Origin: Hyphomicrobiales bacterium
Lineage (GTDB): Bacteria; Pseudomonadota; Alphaproteobacteria; Rhizobiales; Xanthobacteraceae
Assembly (NCBI GenBank): GCA_017305535.1
Contig: JAFKKN010000012.1
Span: 124,001-188,000, forward strand
Length of the DNA stretch: 64,000 bases
Reading direction: 5' to 3'
Shown: positions 63,350 through 64,000 of the stretch, in pieces
Layout: each line of letters begins with the position of its first letter
How positions within the stretch are numbered: position 1 is the first letter of the stretch
Program-made: the position numbers and the translations under genes
The notes under the pieces: generated by a model
Databases searched by the model: none
The model's input: only the letters and a program-made list of their open reading frames with translations
What the model was told of the DNA's origin: nothing

Positions 63350-63955
63350 TCAGCCAGCGTTGCGATATCCCAACCCGACGAAAATGAAATCGATCATCTG
63401 GTCGAGCGTGGGTCCCGGCTTGTTAACACACTGAGCGATCATCTGCGGATGGAAAAAGCGCAGCATCGCGTTGCATGTGCACAACGCGGCGACGGGGACA
63501 TCCTCGACATGGAAGACACCGCTCGCGGCCCCCTCGCCGATCACCCCGCCGATCAGCATGGTCACGCGCTCGATGTGCGCCTTGCAGACGTCCCAGTCCT
63601 CCTCCATGGCGCTGGCGACCATCTCGTGCAGCTTGGCGTCGCCGACGTAACGCTCGCTATTCATGAGGTGGACGGTGGTCAGCAGTTCACGCAGGCGCTG
63701 CGGCACCGGCTCGGGCCCCGCCGCGATGGCCTGCGCGGCGGCTTCGACTTCGCTCATCAGCCGGAAGGCCACGCCCTGCCGGATCGCATCCTTCGACGGA
63801 AAGAACCGATAGACGTTGGCCGGCGACATTCGCAGCAGCTTGGCGATGTCAGCCACCGTGGTCTTCTGGTAGCCGATCTCGCGAAACAGACGCTCCGCCA
63901 CCACAAGGATGCGCTCCTGCGTGTCGGCTTCGGTATGTTCGGACACCATCGTCAT
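63350..63955 (-). CDS. TetR family transcriptional regulator
   Basis: 201-residue regulator. The N-terminal helix-turn-helix is QERILVVAERLFREIGYQKT through TVADIAKLLRMSPANVYRFF (residues about 12-55), a typical TetR DNA-binding domain; the C-terminal ligand-binding part has two cysteines close together (LCTCNAML). Start is an ATG at 63955, with a GTG at 63967 or ATG at 63949 also possible. It probably controls itself and the flavin reductase gene 11 bases downstream. Confidence 0.9.
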   Translation of the reverse strand: MTMVSEHTEADTQERILVVAERLFREIGYQKTTVADIAKLLRMSPANVYRFFPSKDAIRQGVAFRLMSEVEAAAQAIAAGPEPVPQRLRELLTTVHLMNSERYVGDAKLHEMVASAMEEDWDVCKAHIERVTMLIGGVIGEGAASGVFHVEDVPVAALCTCNAMLRFFHPQMIAQCVNKPGPTLDQMIDFIFVGLGYRNAG

Positions 63956-63974
63956 CTCAAGTTTCACTCTTCAT

Positions 63975-64000
63975 TTATTCGGCGGCCTCGGCAAGCGGAA
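63975..64000 (-). CDS. Possible C-terminal end of a gene entering from the right
   Basis: The last bases read PLAEAAE then TAA on the minus strand, an Ala/Glu-rich end common in cytosolic proteins. Only seven complete codons are present, so this is a guess from position just upstream of the TetR gene. Confidence 0.25.

Overview
The window is a gene-dense, GC-rich stretch of an alphaproteobacterial chromosome, most likely from the Bradyrhizobium / Rhodopseudomonas / Nitrobacter / Afipia group (Nitrobacteraceae). The evidence is the cytochrome b/c1 fusion gene next to a Rieske gene, a fused anthranilate synthase TrpE(G) behind a short Trp-rich leader peptide, a CcrM-type GANTC methylase, the mutY / DUF721 / DsbA-like / smc block, and the MbfA iron exporter. 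Nearly all of it is ordinary core chromosome. I see no tRNA, rRNA, CRISPR array, transposase or phage gene.

Layout. 1-1400: 5' part of leuA behind a leader ORF and hairpin that look like a leucine attenuator. 1.6-3.4 kb: a class III nucleotide cyclase facing PPK2. 3.4-7.9 kb: a co-oriented run (YpfJ-like metallopeptidase, DUF1330, MoaB, ABC permease, ABC binding protein, NUDIX) with no ABC ATPase. 8-9.3 kb: ccrM with GANTC sites clustered at its start. 9.3-13.9 kb: glutathione transferases, a solitary amino-acid-type binding protein and a flavin monooxygenase. 14-20.2 kb: mutY, DUF721, DsbA-like, smc. 20.3-25.5 kb: Rsm22-like methyltransferase, DUF454, LemA, M48 protease and two adjacent P-loop ATPases of unknown role. 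25.6-28.7 kb: apt and trpE(G) with its trpL attenuator. 28.7-32.6 kb: GNAT, PEBP protein and the bc1 complex genes. 32.9-35.5 kb: trmL, queE, a queD-like gene and hemF. 35.5-38.3 kb: four overlapping genes ending in the CCA-adding enzyme. 38.5-45.4 kb: MoxR / DUF58 / BatA-DUF4159 / vWA membrane protein operon. 45.6-48.6 kb: DUF2946 protein and TonB receptor behind a Zur-like operator. 48.7-52.7 kb: GNAT, NUDIX, mbfA, a phosphoesterase and small proteins. 52.8-56.1 kb: ScfR/RamB-type regulator divergent from isocitrate lyase, with two dyads between them. 56.2-57.2 kb: an Mrr-type restriction gene, visibly less GC-rich than its neighbours. 57.4-64 kb: MltB-type transglycosylase, old-yellow-enzyme reductase, glpD, thioesterase, flavin reductase and a TetR regulator.

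Regulatory sequence is the richest source of new observations: two attenuation leaders (leu, trp), a GANTC cluster with a near-CtrA site at ccrM, a Zur-like box on a near-consensus promoter, and a paired dyad in the regulator/aceA gap. Many intergenic gaps hold palindromic REP-like repeats of a few families.

No gene cluster here is obviously a new defence or biosynthetic system. The best candidates for undescribed biology are the tandem P-loop ATPases, the transporter set without an ATPase, an Mrr nuclease living with a GANTC methylase, and a QueD-like protein lacking the catalytic cysteine. All functions are read from sequence by eye; no database search was run.
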